Below, one piece after another: positions 25,365 through 38,000 of a stretch of DNA of 64,000 nt (position 1 is the first letter of the stretch; every line of letters begins with the position of its first letter). Location of the stretch: positions 53,980,617-54,044,616 of the forward strand of contig NC_087070.1 in NCBI RefSeq assembly GCF_963678635.1. The letters are read 5' to 3'. The translations under genes were made by a program, and so were the position numbers. Under the pieces are notes generated by a model. It made no database searches, had not been told where the DNA came from, and saw nothing but the letters and a program-made list of their open reading frames with translations. This stretch comes from Symsagittifera roscoffensis (Eukaryota; Xenacoelomorpha; Acoela; Convolutidae).

Positions 25365-27654
25365 CGAGTTTTTGCTAATTCGAGGCGTATTTCTACTTTT
25401 TCTTAGTTCAAAAGATAGCTGCTTTTTGGTCGTGTTCTCGCAAGTTTTTGCGAAGCGCAGCTCCGCCTCTGCTTAAAGTTTGGCCAACAGAATTTTTTTG
25501 GGAATATATGCATTTTAAATTGACGTTCTCTTCGATCTGTTTTGGTTGTAAATTATCAATTTTTTGTTTCTTTCAGTTTATTTTCGTGTTTTTCAAATAA
25601 CTTGGTAATATCTAGGGGGAGGGGGGTGCGTAAAACTGGGTGTTATCGAAATTTTTATAGTTCTTGGTTTGCTTTTTTGTTCGGCTCAATGTTTGTCTAC
25701 CCAAGTAGTGTCTGCTCAATTACTGCTTGCTAAATTTTGTTTTTCAATACTAATTTAACACTGGCAATTGTATCATTCCTGAAATTGAACCGCATTTGCG
25801 CTTTTTCCAGTTTCCCACCCCCCTCGATAAATTTAAAAATGAAACAGTTCACAAATTGTTAACACGGCATTTTGCATATGGGAAATGTTGTCAAATTTTG
25901 TTTACCCGTTCACGATGACAGGTTTTATTGCAGTTTATAATTTGAAAAGTCATTTTAAATGCCTGTTTGATAAAAACAGGTATTATGAAAATGTATGGGA
26001 TCGTTTTTTTTTTGTTTTTTTTTAAGAGACGCTTCGGAAAAATTATTCACCTTTTTCAAAAATTTAGTGTTTCTCAAAGACTACTGTACCGCCTTGCAAA
26101 ATTTGGTAACTTCAACTCACCTGTGTGCTTGCATAATCCCCTCTCTTTTTACCTTACCTCACTTTCTACAGCCTTCGAAAAAGTCTGACCCAAGTTTTTG
26201 GGTTATTTACATTTTCTCGAAAACTACCCTGCCAAATATGAGATTTTGATTTGAATGGGTAGAATGGGTTGTGGGAAGCCCCACTGCATAAACAGTTACA
26301 TCCAAATTTTCCCACACATGAAGTTATGACCCTCGGAAAGGTCAAATTTTCGAATTTTTGACCGTTTTTTGAAACCTACCTTTTCTCAAAACTACCCTCC
26401 CAAATCTGAAATTTTGGTTTAAATGGAGATCCTAAATTCATTAGAATTAAATAGTCTTTGGTCTAGATTCTTACTTTGGTTAATATATATCATATTACGT
26501 GAAGTGCTTCGAACCATGAAATATTGATGGTGAAAACGGAACTGAAAAAGATAGAAGGTAGAAAAGGCGTCGAAATGTCACAAAAAGTAATACCTCTCGG
26601 TAAAAAATTTATTTTTTGACCGTTTTTTGAAGTTTTTTGATTTTCTCGAAGGTTATGATGCCAAATCGACCTCAAAAAAAATTCACTCCCAATTATTTTA
26701 TAAGAGAACCAACTAAGCCCAGTGAAGTCCAGTTTTTGAATTAACCTTTGCCCTTCCACTTCAGTACAAAAAAATTATTAAATAGGTATTTCCAGCTATA
26801 GCTGGCCTCTAGTAGATTTTGTTCGAATGAGAGAAAAAATCAAATGGGGGAACTGTAAAAGAGACCGCAGTCGAAGCAAACGTAAATGATTTGTTCGATG
26901 TTTTTTTTTCGACTCAATGGCTTTCGTCGTATTTTTAAGGGTTGTATCGAAAGTGGTGCGAAGTCTCACTTCGCCTTTATGTGCGAAATCAGTCTGTAAA
27001 GCGTATTTGGTTTTCGAAAACTTTCTCGATTAACTTGAGTCAGGTAAAGTATAAAGGCTTGAATCATGATGATACCTTACTCGACATTTTCTGACATTCA
27101 TTTCGATTAATTTGTTTGCCAAAAGAAAAAGCAAAACTTCCTTCTTCCATCAGTGATCGGAAAAGTCACAGCGCAAGTAGCACAAAATTTTACCGAAATT
27201 GTTGCAGTTTGCAATATGTGGAATGTCAGATTTTGCTTTAAGAATTAGTCACTGAGATTGAAGACCCTTCTACATTTGCATCAGTCTACCTCGCAATATT
27301 CTAATCAGAATATATCACGTTTTTGTTGCGGTATGAGAAAAGATTTTTAACATGTTTGTCTTGTTCGAGTTAGGTTTAACAAGATTAAAAGACGATGTCG
27401 AACTCGAATATTACACAGCAAACGCTCGTATTATACTAGAGCTTACTTTTCTTAACGTAAGTCTCACGTGTTAGTATTCATTTTTTGTTGGTTTTCTTCA
27501 CAGTATAGGCATAATCCCGGGCTAAATTTCATTTGATGCTGAGGATATTAATAACCCTTACAAAAATTTCCTTCGTCTGATTCATATTGATATTCTGAAT
27601 ACGATAGCAAAAACATATTTCACGTGTGAGCTTTTTTTGGCAGAAGTATGGATT

Positions 27655-28045
27655 TAAACAGCTTGTCTACCGCCAGTTCTGATGTACTGCCCTGAAACCT
27701 GGGCGCATACCAGGTAGTTTCCAGCTCTCAAGAGTGCTGATATGAACGCTCTGCGTAAGATAACAGGAGTGACTTATAAAAACATTTACCAACGAAGCAG
27801 TAATTAAAATAACAGGTCTTGTGTATGCAGTAATTAAAATAACAGGTCATGTTCACCGAAGAAAAAATGATCATGCACTAAAATCAACAGACCATTTTTC
27901 AGTCCCTGGGAAAAGACTAACAGGAAGGCCTTAAAAACGCTGGATCGATTGTGTTAAACGAGACCTGAATACTTTAGGCCTCAAATCCACCGACTGACTT
28001 AATCGAATGGCATGGAAAAACGTGTTATCCTCCATTAAATAGCTT
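27655..28045 (+). mobile_element. Degenerate LINE (non-LTR retrotransposon) 3' end
   Basis: Pieces in different frames match the C-terminal region found after the reverse transcriptase in many LINEs. One reads LPPVLMYCPETWA, followed by a stop and MNALRKITGVTYKN. Another reads RWIDCVKRDLN and AWKNVLSSIK. Stops, frameshifts and a duplicated ~31-bp segment (27803-27851) show it is dead. Only the far 3' end is present, as expected for 5'-truncated insertion. Confidence 0.65.
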
Positions 28046-28469
28046 GAATGCTTCTCAGAATGCCCTCATCTGATTCATTCCTGACCTACTTTCCGAATGT
28101 TCAACCTCGCCACAATGGGAAAACGGACAAAAAACGCATTAGTCGTAGTAGTTTAGTTGTATATGGGTTTAAACACCATTTCAGGGTAATTCATGTGGAC
28201 TTATTGCCTGCTTTCTAACGCGTAGAGGCGCATAAATTAAGCCAGGGGAAATAATAAACAAAAGCTTTAATAGCATAAATCTCGTTGCAATAATTGATTG
28301 AAATGATTTTGTGCCTAGTCAAAGTTATGATAAGTTTGTTGCATTTTTACGCAAAAGGCAGTAAAGCTTGCTCGCAATCATGAGATTGTAGGTTTGCAAG
28401 CATAAGGTTGTCGGTTCGCAATTCACATGTGCGCTACCGTTTGCAAGGCTAGCTTGTGGATTAAAAGAC

Positions 28470-28735
28470 TATCGAACAATAAAAATGTAATGGTCACGAA
28501 AAAGTGATCGATTTCTATTTTCGAAAGAGGAATTTAATTTTCAAATTTTGCAGCGATATAAAAGTTTTACCTATTGATCTAGCTTTCTCAAATTGGGTTA
28601 ATTTTATCAAAAAAAATGGTTCAAAAAAGATTTTTTCTTTCAAATTCGCGGTCAAGTTGAAGTCAAGCTTTTTTCCTTGCGGTCAAGTTTTTTTCCTTGC
28701 GTTCATTACATTTCAACTCTGTTGGCTATGTTTTG
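28470..28735 (+). mobile_element. MITE-like repeat M1, copy 4, 3' part (upstream of PRP16)
   Basis: Shares the 'cacgaaaaa.gtgat.gatttct', 'cagcgatataaaag' and 'caaattgggttaattttatc' blocks with copies 1 and 2, and ends 'cttgcgttcatt...gttggctatgttttg'. The left terminus is absent. It lies about 330 bp upstream of the PRP16 start codon. Confidence 0.55.
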
Positions 28736-29067
28736 TTATTTAGTTTCGCTTGGCCAGAACAGTTTGTGTATTTGGGCAGCAAATTTGTTCTAGTGTGCTT
28801 TTTATGAGTTTAATGGCCTACCCCTTTTTGCAATATGAGGATGCAAATTTTTGCACCTATCAATCGTTTTCAATATCAAAGCTGTTCGACCAATTGTCGA
28901 TTTTGGCGAATTGTCGGCTTGCTGAAAATTTGCAATTGTAAATGCACTACCTGTTCTAATATAGCCCCAAGCAGTGTCAAAAGAGATATTTATTTTGCCG
29001 TGAAGTGATGTGGTTCAGGTGTAGATCATTTCCTTTCAGATGAAGTTATTCGTGTAGCAATTTTCAT

Positions 29068-32000
29068 ATGCCAGTTTTCAATCCGACTGAAGATGCTGAA
29101 GAGTTGGACTGTCTTCCCGGCATAGAAGAAGGTTCCCAAAGTGGAGGTCTCATTTTGAAGAAACCCAAATTGAAACAGAATTCTCTTTTTGCTGCTGAAG
29201 ACAAAGAAAAAGAGGAGCATAAGTTTAAAGTTCCAGAATTGCCGCCTCCTAAGTCGCTTCTGGGCTTGGATGTTTTGGCAGCTCAGAAGCGGAAGGCAGA
29301 CGCCGAGAAGAGCTCCGAGTCGTCCGAAAAGGTCTACAGAAGACACGAGAGTCCCGCTCCCGATACTCCTTCGTTTCCATCAGACAAGTCGCGTGAATAC
29401 AGAACAGACCACTCCGCGAAGGAACAAAAACGTGGCCTGGCATCGTCAAGTTCAAAACATCGTGATGAGCGCCGTCGCCGTAAACATTCTAGTTCGAATT
29501 CAAAAGACCGCCATAAAGACAGTTCCAGAAAAGAACATAGGTCTGGAAACGAATCGAGGGATCCTTATGCATCACCGTGGGAATCCAATCAAGGATCTGA
29601 GACACCAGTATACCATTCGTCCTCCAGGGGAGATGGTAGCTCAAGTCGGAGACATCGCGGCAACAGCTCTAGGAGTTGGGATGACGATGATGACAGTGGT
29701 TATGGTTCCAAGAAAAGATCTTCTTGGGACACCCCGTCACCCACTTCGTCCTCGGTTCACTGGGATACTAGGCAGAAAAGCACTTCTAGAGTAAGCTCGC
29801 GGCATAAGTATCCAGATGAAACACCAATGCCTACGCCAACGTATAAGTACAACCCTTGGGCGAAGAATCACAATGGACGGCAGAATGGAAATGAAAGTGG
29901 GCGGAGTTCGAGACATCACGTGGGGGATACTCCGGCGGCAAATGAGGACCCAGAGCTGCGCCAGGAATGGGAACAGGAGCAGAAACGGTTTGTGTACTTT
30001 TTGAAATAATTACTTGGCACCAGAGGCTGATCTAGGATTTTCTAGAAGAGATGCGGTTTTTTAAGGTCGACCAAATTTCAAACTTTTTTAACATTGAACG
30101 AAAATGTTTTTTTTTTGTATTTCTCGTGAAACGCCAGAAAGACCAAAATGTCAGACATTTCTGTGCTGCAACGTCGTTTTTTTCTGGCAATCAAAAATCT
30201 TCGTTTTAATAATCCCCGTTCTTTTCGCAATGGATGTCGTTTAATAGTAACAGATGGTCTTTTTGGGTGGTGAGGATGTGGAATTCAAGAGAGGAAAGGC
30301 CGTCCGCTTGCCCTACCCCTTTAATTATCCTCTGCGTGACCTACAAGTTGTGTGAAAATCGGTAGAATTGTGACTAGTGTAAAGATGTTAGGAAATCCAC
30401 CTAGCTGTGATTTTTTTAAACGGTCTCTCCCCACCTAGCTGTATTTTTTCAAACCAATATAAGCTCAAGGTAAAACAAATCGTCATTTTTTCTTTTTTCT
30501 TTTTATTTTGTTTGTCAATTTACTAGCTCCAACTTCTCATAATTTTAATTTTTTCTTTTGTTTTATTTGGCTTAAATTGTTTCGTCGTATAATATAGAAA
30601 AGAGAAAAAACGAAATAGGCTTAATTCACAGATGGAAAAATAACTAAACAACAACGAATATTTACATCTACTGGCTAAACAACAAAAAACGAAAAATTAT
30701 AAGTTGAGTACGCGCAGAAATTTGTTCTGAATTAAGTAAACAAAATAAAAGAGAAAGAGAGAAAGACATTTATTTCTCTGATTCAAAAATATACACATGA
30801 GAGTTTTATACATTTACAATATCATTGACCAGAGGGGACACTAAATGGACCTTTTGGTCGCTGGGTAGTGTCCTAAAGTTTCTAACCACTATGTATAATT
30901 GTAGCATAGACAACCACATTAATTAATACATGTGAAATTGCTTCATAGTTATGATTTAAAGCTTTCGTAGGTTATGGAGTCTTTTTAGGCAGTCACTCAG
31001 AACCATTAAAACCCCATAACAAATGATTATTTCCCAGCCCAACAGCCGCGAAAGACCCATCAAATAGACATGTTTATGCAACCTTTTTTCAATACAGTTT
31101 ATAAACAGTACGGTTAGAAAGTTCGTATTTTAAAATTACGCATTAACTTCAGCACAAATTACGAATTAACTTCAGGTTGATCATATTATCATTTCAAGTT
31201 GTGATGTTCAAGTTGTCGCTAACCCAAATCCTTCAAATCAGGTTATCCGAAATGAACACAAATGAATGCAGATCAACTGACCATTTTGTTAAGTTCTTGT
31301 CAAACATATCAAATGGTAAGTTCTAAGAGCGACAACTTCGGCAGTAGCGGTTTAGTTGCCTCGTATTGCGTCGTTTGATGAGTGAAAGAAATTTTTATAC
31401 TCAAAAGTGTTTTGAGGGGGTTGAATTTTAAGTTCTTAAATGAAAATATATTTTTTTACTCAATGAGTTTCAGTCTGCTCAAATCAGGTCGGCTTTGTTA
31501 CTGATTCGTTTGTTTTGATCAGATGCTAAATTAAGCGTGAAAATTGTCGAACCTAGATTTTAATCAACTTGAAACATAAAACTGGGACGTTTGTGAATTT
31601 TTTGATAGATCTTGTTTTTTGTTCCATTTTGTTAAATTTTGTTCTCTTTTCTGTCGGCTAGCTTTTCATGTAATATTTGCGTTGCTTCGTAGGTGGTAAC
31701 TCGAAGTATTGCTTATTTGGTTACTTTTAGTACTGAAAAATTAATTTATATTTCTATGATCTTTTTAGACTGGACAGGGAGTGGTACAACATGGAGGACG
31801 GGGGAGGCCACGATGAGGACTACAACCCCTTCTCCTCCATCCCCGAGGAGTATGTGCAGAAGAAGGAGGAGACGCTGAACAGAGGCAGTGCAAAGAAGAT
31901 ATCTGCCAGGTAAAAGATAACATAAACGATCACAAAATCGAGCAAACAACTTGGTTGTTCAGGTGCAAATTCAGATACCATAAACCAACCTCTAATGAGG

Positions 32001-35000
32001 CCGCCGCGTAAGATATCATTTTAAATTCTTAGTTTTAATTTGAGCAGCCAATGTGTTCTGTTTGCTCAAATAACGTAAGTTTGAGCAAACTAAATTTTCT
32101 TCTTTTTTAGACTCCAACAAAAGAATAAAGACATTGAAAAGTGGGAGCTGAACAGAATCATGCACAGCGGTGTAGTCCAGAAGTTATCACAAGAAGACGA
32201 AGACTACGACGAGTCCAGCGAGGCCAAAATACATCTTCTGGTCCAGAATGTAGTGCCACCCTTTCTAGACGGCCGTCTGGTGTTCTCCAGGCAACCAGAA
32301 CCAGTGTTGCCAGTGAAAGACGGAACCTCTGATATGGCCCAGATTTGTCGACAGGGAAGTGCTGTTGTAAGACATCACAGGGACCAGAAAGAGAAAAAGA
32401 AGGCGCAAGATAAGCATTGGGACTTAGCTGGGACTAATTTGGGGGATATTATGGGCATGAAGAAAGATGACGACAAAGAAGAGTTAAGAGGTAGGTTCGA
32501 ATCCTTTTCTATTTTTCAGTGTTGACGAACTAAACCCCCGTAGTTGTTCCAACGGCTGAACGTGGGTGGAAACTTTTGTATTCGGGTATTTTACTTATTG
32601 TTTTTGCTTTTCCACGCATAATTGGGTACCAAAAATAGTTATCATAACGGGTCAAGTGATATATCACATAAAAGCCCCTTCAGTGTCGCGAAAAACGCAT
32701 TCAAATAGTATGGAAAAAAATTTTTGAAATTTTTTATGATTGTTTTCTTATTCATTTTTTGAAAACAACTGAAGTCGATTAAGCCCAATTCAAGCTTTCT
32801 TCTTGTTCCACTCCTCAAACAACTTAAAACAGCGACTGGCAATTTGTCGTTAAGTAAATAGAGCATTGAAACGTTAAAAGTTGTCACGGTCAGAATAGTC
32901 ATGTTTAAGTGTGAAAGAGCTACGTGATTTTCACTTATATAGGTCGTGATGATTTTTTAAATATTTTTCGCGGTTTGACTGTTGACTATTTGTTAAGTTT
33001 CAGTTCATTTCTTTTTAAAAGGAAGGCAAACTCCGCTATTGAGCAGCTAAAGTGTAATTGTCACGAAAAGCGTGAATAACTCCCATTTTCAAAAATGGGC
33101 TTCAATTTTCTGAATTTCCATCTGAATAAAAAATACCTGTGAATCACTTGTCTCTTCCTGGGAAAAAGTACCAATCGTAAACAATTCTTCAAATTCAAAG
33201 AGCTTTAACTTGGTATAGTTTTTCAAAAATTGAAAAATGTTCAAACCTTTCTGGTTTTCATTTCTGATTTTTTTTTCTGTTTCTTTGTTCTTTCACGCTT
33301 CTGAGTTATATGTGAGGTGGTTAACTCATAGAGTAATTTCGGATAGGGTACACCGTCTGCTCGTCACGCTATCTTATTTTCGGCCGGATAGATTCGTGCA
33401 ACTTCTTAGTCTAATACCGATCCTAAACTTACTCTTATACTATCTAGTCTCAGGTTGTTTAACTAGTCTCTGCTAGGCTCAATAGATCTAGGGTATACTG
33501 GTTTATTGCGGCTGCTGAAGTTCGCTTGGAGAGTCAACTAATTTCTAAGTTAAATTCAAAGCTCTCTGGTGCTGAAATTACAAGTAATTTCAGCACTTAC
33601 AAATAAGTGGGTTGTTAGTTAGATGGATCATGATTGGTTAATATTAAATACTTTACAATGGTAAAATATCTAATTTATCCAATCATAAAATGTAGTTTAG
33701 ATCAGGTTCCACCCATCCGGGTTTTACAGAGTTTTTTAGAATAGTCTTTCTGTAATTCAAAGGATGGATGATGGACGTTGGTATTTGGCGAACATCATAA
33801 TTCTTCTGGGTTTTCGTGTTAGAGAAGTTCCAGGTTCAATCGCTGTGTCTTCTCATGACAACGACTGGGTTTTCGCAACAAACTCAAATCTGATTTCAGA
33901 ATGGTTGGCTATGTCAGGTTTTTCTGTTCCATGTAGAGAACTTCTTTTGGGTTGACCTTGTCTGGGAATGGCGTGGAGATTGTGCGTGGAGGGGATGCCT
34001 GGTTACTCGGATCTGTACGTATACTTGAACATCGAGGTGGTCATTGTTCTAGTTCAATGAAGTCCTTTTCTGCGAAGTCAAGTCGTACTCTAAATCCTTT
34101 GAGTTGTGATTGTGGGCGGCATATTGATTGTGGTTGGCCATTCTTTTTCGAGTGTAGTGGGGTGATTTTGTCTTTGGATGTTCGTCTTTGGTGTTGTATG
34201 CTGATCTATATACTGCAATGTATAATTTACATTTTATAAAATTTTTATTAGTTTGATGTTTTAATTATGATTTTGGTTAGTTGTTTTCACAAAAGCTTTT
34301 TGTTTTAGTTCAGTTATTTTGAAGAGTTACTCACCCTTGAGTACCTCTTATTAAAAATAGAAGTGTGGTCACAAAGCGTGGATGTAGCGCGGTGGGTTAG
34401 GCCGGCTATAGAGCATGCTCAGGACGTCCTCTCTGGTGGGTTAGGCCAGGAGTGGGAGTATGATTTCGTGCGGTTTCTGTGAGGGGTCCTGTTGTGTGAT
34501 AACGTTTTATGTTGGGTTTATTGTGGTTTTTCTTATGTTTCGTTGGTTGTGTCCTTTTTTCAAAAATCAAATTGTTTTTGGTATGGGTTTGTCTTTCGAC
34601 TTTTTTGTGTTTTATTATTTCTTTCTTAGACTTTATAATAGTCTTCAAAAGAATAAATTATCCAGTTTTAAACTGGGTTAATCCGGTTTGGGTACCGTTG
34701 GTTTCCTTTTCTTAGTCATGCTGTTATTCTATGTGTTGTGGTGTTTAGTAAGCTGCGTTGGTTAGTTTTGTTTAGTATATAATTCCTTTCCAACCGGGTT
34801 AAAGGAAAGTTTGAAACTTGTTATCGTGTGTTAGAGTTGTTGAGTGTGAAAGCTTGAAACTGAAATTCATTATTTAAACAATTCTTCGTGGGCGAGCTGT
34901 GCGAGTATGGATAGAATTCTTGTGCGAGTGAATGGAAATATCAAAAGTTTAGTACTGCATGTTCGTCTTATCAATTTACTACAATTTCAAGTTTACTTCA

Positions 35001-38000
35001 ACTAGAATTTCAATTTTACTGCTAGTTTTGGGGAAAAATTAAGTTATAAATTTTCATCATTATTAGAATTACTGCTTTTAGGGAAATAATTTATAAATTA
35101 AATTACTACATTGGTATGAACTTTATTTAATTTAGCTGGTGCAAAAGAGTATTAGAGTTTTGAACAATTTGAAGAAGTTTTCTATTTTTTATTTTTCTTT
35201 TGTGTATTTTGCAGATGATCGTGAGATGAAGACTAAAAATCAAAATGAGACATGGATAAAGAATGGTTAGTTTTTTAATTTGAATTTATTAGTTAAGAAT
35301 ATGATAAATTATACTTACCTGTTAGTCGTCGGGGAAAAAACCGTGGGGGAAGATGTCGTGGATTATGTCGGAATTTGTTAGTAACTTTGCTAGTATGCGA
35401 ATGATGTTTTTAGTTTGAAGCAGTGGCCAAAGCAATTGAAGTGCTTTAATGGTTTTTAGTTCTTCAGTGCCTACTGCAAAATCATAAGGTGTGTTTTGGA
35501 TGAGATTATATAATTTGTGGTTATATTTAGTGTTGTGGATGAATTCTAATATGGGGATTTCTATAGGTTGAACAAATTCATGTGGGATAAGGAAGGGTCT
35601 GGATTCTTCTGCGTTGAAGGTCTTTGTGATGGGACAAAAAATATACATTTGGGTTATGGGATCATAATTGCGAAGAATACCGTGAAGGTTAGTATCTTTG
35701 ATGCAATATGTGAAGTTAAGAAAAAATGGTGATGTGTACTTAGAGTTAATAAATTGAAAACGGTGGTGTGGTTGTCTTGATGGAGTGTGTAGATCAAAGT
35801 GATTTTGTATGAAGCGATAATATGTATATGTGTGGGTTTGTTTAGTGCGTAACATAATATCGTGTGAGCAGTGCAAATCTCGTTCATGTGGTGCAAGGAA
35901 ATGAAAGGTTAGTGAAAATAATTGAAATTTTTCTTTAAAACTTTCGTAAGCTTGTGTGTCGGTTAGAGCTTCAGAAATGATGTGGTCGAATTTGCGATCA
36001 AATATATTGAGTGTAAATACATATGGTGTTTTGATGAAAAATTTTTCTGTGATTTGTGGGTTAGCGAAACGGTCATCATCTAAAAATTGGTCTTGGTTAG
36101 TTCGGATGATGTTGTGATCGTAATATTCTAGCGTGTATTCGTTAGCTCGGGGTGCAGTGTATGTTTTTAGTGACTTTTTATATCCTATATAAGTAAATTG
36201 TCTATGTGTTAATGGTGTGGTGAGTCGATATAGCATATCTTTATGTCTTTCTATATCGATGTGAGTATTAGATAAAGGTAGGCAAAGGGGGTTAGTAAAA
36301 TGATAATATGATGTCCATTGAAGTGTAGGCATTAAAACGTGTTCATCTACAAAACTGCGTGTGTTGTTAGTGTCGTTAGGGGTGTTCAAAGTATACTGTG
36401 GAAATGAAGGTAGGGTGATGGCTAAAAAATCTTTCGTGTTAGTGTGATTTGGATGATTAATATATTCACGGGCTGTTCCTGGTTTTGTTGGAAATGGATG
36501 GTTCGGGAATTTTCTTTTAAAAGTGCGATAAGCTCTATTAGTGCTATTTGATGATTCGGTGGATGTGGAGGATGGTGCTAATGATGCGGTATAAGCTGAA
36601 GAGGGTGTAGGGGTAGGTGGGTTTGATGATTCTATTGTGGATGAAATCTGATTTATAGTGGAATGTTCAAGGTGGAAGGGTTGTTGTTGTAGGGTGATAA
36701 AATTATCTAGTTCCTGGGAGATTTGGGGAGTATCTGGAGAATTGGATGATCGGTCTGAATGAAATGAAGAGTAGGTTGGGGTGACTTGTGAAGCATAAGA
36801 GGGTGTAGAAATCGATGGGAGTGGGTTATTTGGCGGGATTGGTTGAAAAGGGGGTTTTGAAAAAACTGAGGAGTTGGTTTGAAAATTAGTGGATGGAGAT
36901 GGTTCAGAGTCTGCAAATTCATCAGGGGTTTCAATATCTGGGTTATTGAGTTGTGAGATGGAGTATAAAACTGAGATATGTGAATTAGTGTCTGAATTCA
37001 TGCCTGATGTTATATTACTGGTTGGGAAATCGGGTGGCGGGAAAGCAAAAAGTGGAATTATTGTAATTGGAGTGTTGAGGTTGGTCGGGTGGGAATTTGA
37101 GCGGTGTAGGGATCCAAGTTGTCGGCTCATAGTGGGCTAAAAAAATTATTATTTTGAGACTGAAAAGCGGTGGTATGGGGTTGTTCTATAATTTGTTCAT
37201 ATGTATTTTCATCCAGTGGATTGTGTGTCATTATATGTTGAATGGGACTTTGTGATATGGTTGGTCTAAAATTTGGATTATGTGTTATTGCTAAATTTCG
37301 AAAATTTCGTGGGACTAGTGATAGTGGATGGTTATGTGGTAGGGGTGGTAACTGTGGTGCTGTAGGCGTTATGTCTACATTGTTATGTTCTTCGTCGTAT
37401 GTGTTCTGTCTTGTTGCTATTTTTGTGTTGTATTCTTTTATTTGTGCGTCTAAAAGAATTTTGTTTATTGATGATGAAAAAATTCCAAAAAATCCTGCAA
37501 ATAGTATGCGTGCTACACTTGCTTGTCTATTTACTTGTGTGTGTATAGCGCATGTATTATAGATTCCTTTTAAAAGCGAAAAAAGAAATCCTATAAAATT
37601 AAACATTGCGTATAAAATAGTTAATTTTTCTAAGATGTAGTAGGGCCATCCTAGAAAATTGAGAATTTCATTTTTTAGTGTAACAAAGCTAAAAATATTT
37701 TTAGGTGAAATATCTTGTGGTCTATATTTTTCACCGTTTAGATATATATAGTCTTTAATGTCTTTAAAATATCCGCTATAGTCTTGTGTATAAATATCTG
37801 CAAATCCTGCGGTTTCGGCAAGTTTGCGTAAGTTTTGGTCAATTGACTGTCTTTGTATAGTGTCCATTTGTGTTAGTAATTCTTGGAATTGTTGTGTTCT
37901 AATGTGATGTTGGATATCGGATTTTGAATATATTCCAATTGATTGTAGGTCAATATTTGGGTTTCGAGCAATAGCTCTGATGCTTTCAGGTGAAAATTTT

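Larger units (their letters stand above)
18391..26576. repeat. 2.67-kb tandem array, three full units plus a partial fourth
   Basis: The sequence 'agatcctaaattcattag' starts at 18391, 21065, 23754 and 26427, giving units of 2674, 2689 and 2673 bp plus about 150 bp of a fourth. Units are almost identical, with small indels such as an expanded T-run in units 2 and 3. Each full unit holds a tRNA-like segment, a G-rich block (gggggaggggggtg) and S2-satellite DNA at its right end. Open frames of 61-139 codons repeat because the DNA repeats. Their copies show no coding-type constraint that I can see, so they are not called as genes. Confidence 0.9.
26577..29067. other. Intergenic DNA between the array and PRP16
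   Basis: Holds an S2-satellite remnant (26577-26760), a LINE remnant (27655-28045), an M1 repeat fragment (28470-28735) and otherwise unique AT-rich DNA. The last 330 bp should contain the PRP16 promoter and 5' UTR. No other gene is supported. Confidence 0.5.

Noticed and set aside
29189-29794. 201-codon frame overlapping PRP16 exon 1
   Set aside because: Alternate-frame shadow of the RS-rich exon. The other frame matches PRP16.
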